Positions 63,185 to 64,000 of a DNA stretch of 64,000 nucleotides are shown here, piece after piece. The stretch is from Aquiflexum gelatinilyticum. Its GTDB lineage: Bacteria; Bacteroidota; Bacteroidia; Cytophagales; Cyclobacteriaceae. The stretch is taken from NCBI RefSeq assembly GCF_024741135.1, contig NZ_JANSUY010000013.1, positions 175,776-239,775 on the forward strand. Direction: 5' to 3'. Made by a program: the position numbers and the translations under genes. Positions within the stretch are counted from its first letter, which is position 1. Every line of letters starts with the position of its first letter. Under the pieces are notes generated by a model that ran no database searches, had not been told where the DNA came from, and worked only from the letters and a program-made list of their open reading frames with translations.

Positions 63185-63940
63185 ATGAAAGAGGAAAGAA
63201 TCCTGATCGTCGAAGATGATGTAAACATAGCCGAAAACATTGAAGAGATTTTAGAACTTTTAGGTTACGTCAACATTGACATCGCAAACTCCGCCAACCA
63301 AGCCATCAAAGTCGTCAAAAAATACAGACCCGACTTGGTATTTATGGATATCAAGCTGAAGGGAGATAAAGACGGTATCGAATTGGGAGAAATCATCAAA
63401 CAAATGGTCGATGCACCGTTAGTTTATGTGACCTCATACAGTGACCCTACCATCATTGAAAGAGCAAAAAGAATCAATCCGGCAGGTTTTATTGTAAAAC
63501 CATTTAACACCAATGACATCCATGCCATTGTGGAAATTGTGCTTTACAACAAAAGAACCAAACCTGCAGCAGAAACCGTAGCAGTAAGAACAAAGGACGA
63601 AAGCCCGTATCTTGTCGTAGACGCGGTTTTTATCAAAGCAGACAATGCGTATGAAAGGGTCCCTTATGAAGAGATCTATTATGTCGAGGCTAATGGAAAT
63701 ATGGTTACCATATACACCAAAGCACGGAATTTCACCATCAGAAAATCGATGAAAGACATGGAAGAAAAACTTCCACCACATCTTTTCCTGAGGGTACAAA
63801 AATCCTTTATTGTGCAGCTTGCACAGATAGAAAGCTTCAACACCAAAGACATCAACCTTAAAATGGGTGCGGTAGTCCAAGTAGGTAGGCAATATTATAA
63901 CAGCTTCCTCGCTAAACTGAATACAATTACTGAAAGTTAA
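63185..63940 (+). CDS. second LytTR response regulator, apparently orphan
   Basis: A 251-residue regulator. The receiver has EDD at 10-12, phospho-acceptor Asp55 in FMDIKLKGDKDG, a Thr/Ser in YVTSYSD and the Lys in FIVKPF. Its LytTR domain lies at about 150-245, with YVEANGNMVTIYT, FLRVQKSFIVQL and VQVGRQYYNSFL. It has no kinase next to it on the same operon; the LytS pair ends 145 bp upstream. It may be driven by that kinase or by one encoded elsewhere. The gene ends 60 bp before the window edge. Confidence 0.94.
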   Translation: MKEERILIVEDDVNIAENIEEILELLGYVNIDIANSANQAIKVVKKYRPDLVFMDIKLKGDKDGIELGEIIKQMVDAPLVYVTSYSDPTIIERAKRINPAGFIVKPFNTNDIHAIVEIVLYNKRTKPAAETVAVRTKDESPYLVVDAVFIKADNAYERVPYEEIYYVEANGNMVTIYTKARNFTIRKSMKDMEEKLPPHLFLRVQKSFIVQLAQIESFNTKDINLKMGAVVQVGRQYYNSFLAKLNTITES

Positions 63941-64000
63941 TTTTTCAGGAAAAAGAAGATCTAATGGTCAAAAATAGTTGGTAAAACACCTTCTAACAGT

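Noticed and set aside
1..64000. tRNA, rRNA, CRISPR or insertion sequence
   Set aside because: None was recognised on either strand; the repeats at 18139-18362 and 19714-19933 are degenerate and lack spacers or a transposase.

Overview
This window is a chromosomal segment of a Bacteroidota bacterium, most likely order Cytophagales and close to Cyclobacteriaceae (family placement is inference). The signs are a PorP/SprF-type type IX secretion protein next to a giant adhesin, two proteins ending in the gliding-associated type B C-terminal domain, SprB-type repeats, a regulatory-domain plus beta-barrel outer-membrane receptor, a DUF3127 protein, many Bacteroidota-type TAnnTTTG promoter elements, and almost no Shine-Dalgarno sequences. 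GC content looks moderate to low. I saw no tRNA, rRNA, CRISPR array, transposase, integrase or phage structural gene. The window is essentially stable chromosome with small accessory patches.

Layout. 1-9060: the 3' part of an alpha/beta hydrolase, a TfoX-like protein, an ECF sigma factor with a small overlapping partner, a DUF3127 protein with an SSB-like tail, purK-purE, two tiny membrane proteins, a membrane-anchored MutS-like ATPase, and a few secreted or lipid-anchored proteins. 9055-13952: an MscS channel followed by a compact specialised-metabolism locus of type III polyketide synthase, SAM methyltransferase, UbiA-type prenyltransferase and FAD oxidoreductase. 14077-19714: a large zinc metalloprotease, a Fur-family regulator, a YcxB-like protein, a fasciclin protein and rlmH. 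19715-19935: degenerate intergenic repeats. 19953-23589: a histidine kinase / response regulator / His-rich lipoprotein operon. 23750-24982: lysA.

25368-40704 is the surface and gliding region: an SprB-repeat/PKD type B protein, an iron-sulfur photolyase, an AT-rich orphan, a P1 peptidase, an aldehyde dehydrogenase, and then a tight four-gene operon of secreted protein, 1432-aa adhesin, PorP/SprF and tandem-OmpA protein. The last three probably work together: SprF-like proteins support export of the neighbouring adhesin through the type IX system, and the OmpA protein could tie the outer-membrane assembly to peptidoglycan.

41076-64000: an M23 peptidase, aspS, two divergent IPT lipoproteins, a large outer-membrane receptor, a second fasciclin protein, pheS, a GGGP-synthase operon with two small membrane proteins, a YkgJ-like protein, a LOG-family protein translationally coupled to a lytic transglycosylase, an AsmA-like protein, uvrA, and a LytS/LytTR two-component pair followed by a second LytTR response regulator.

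The best candidates for undescribed biology are the type III PKS / methyltransferase / UbiA / FAD locus, the adhesin operon with its double-OmpA anchor, the membrane-embedded MutS-like protein, and the two-component operon carrying a His-rich, CDCC-containing lipoprotein. All functional statements rest on motif reading; no database search was possible.
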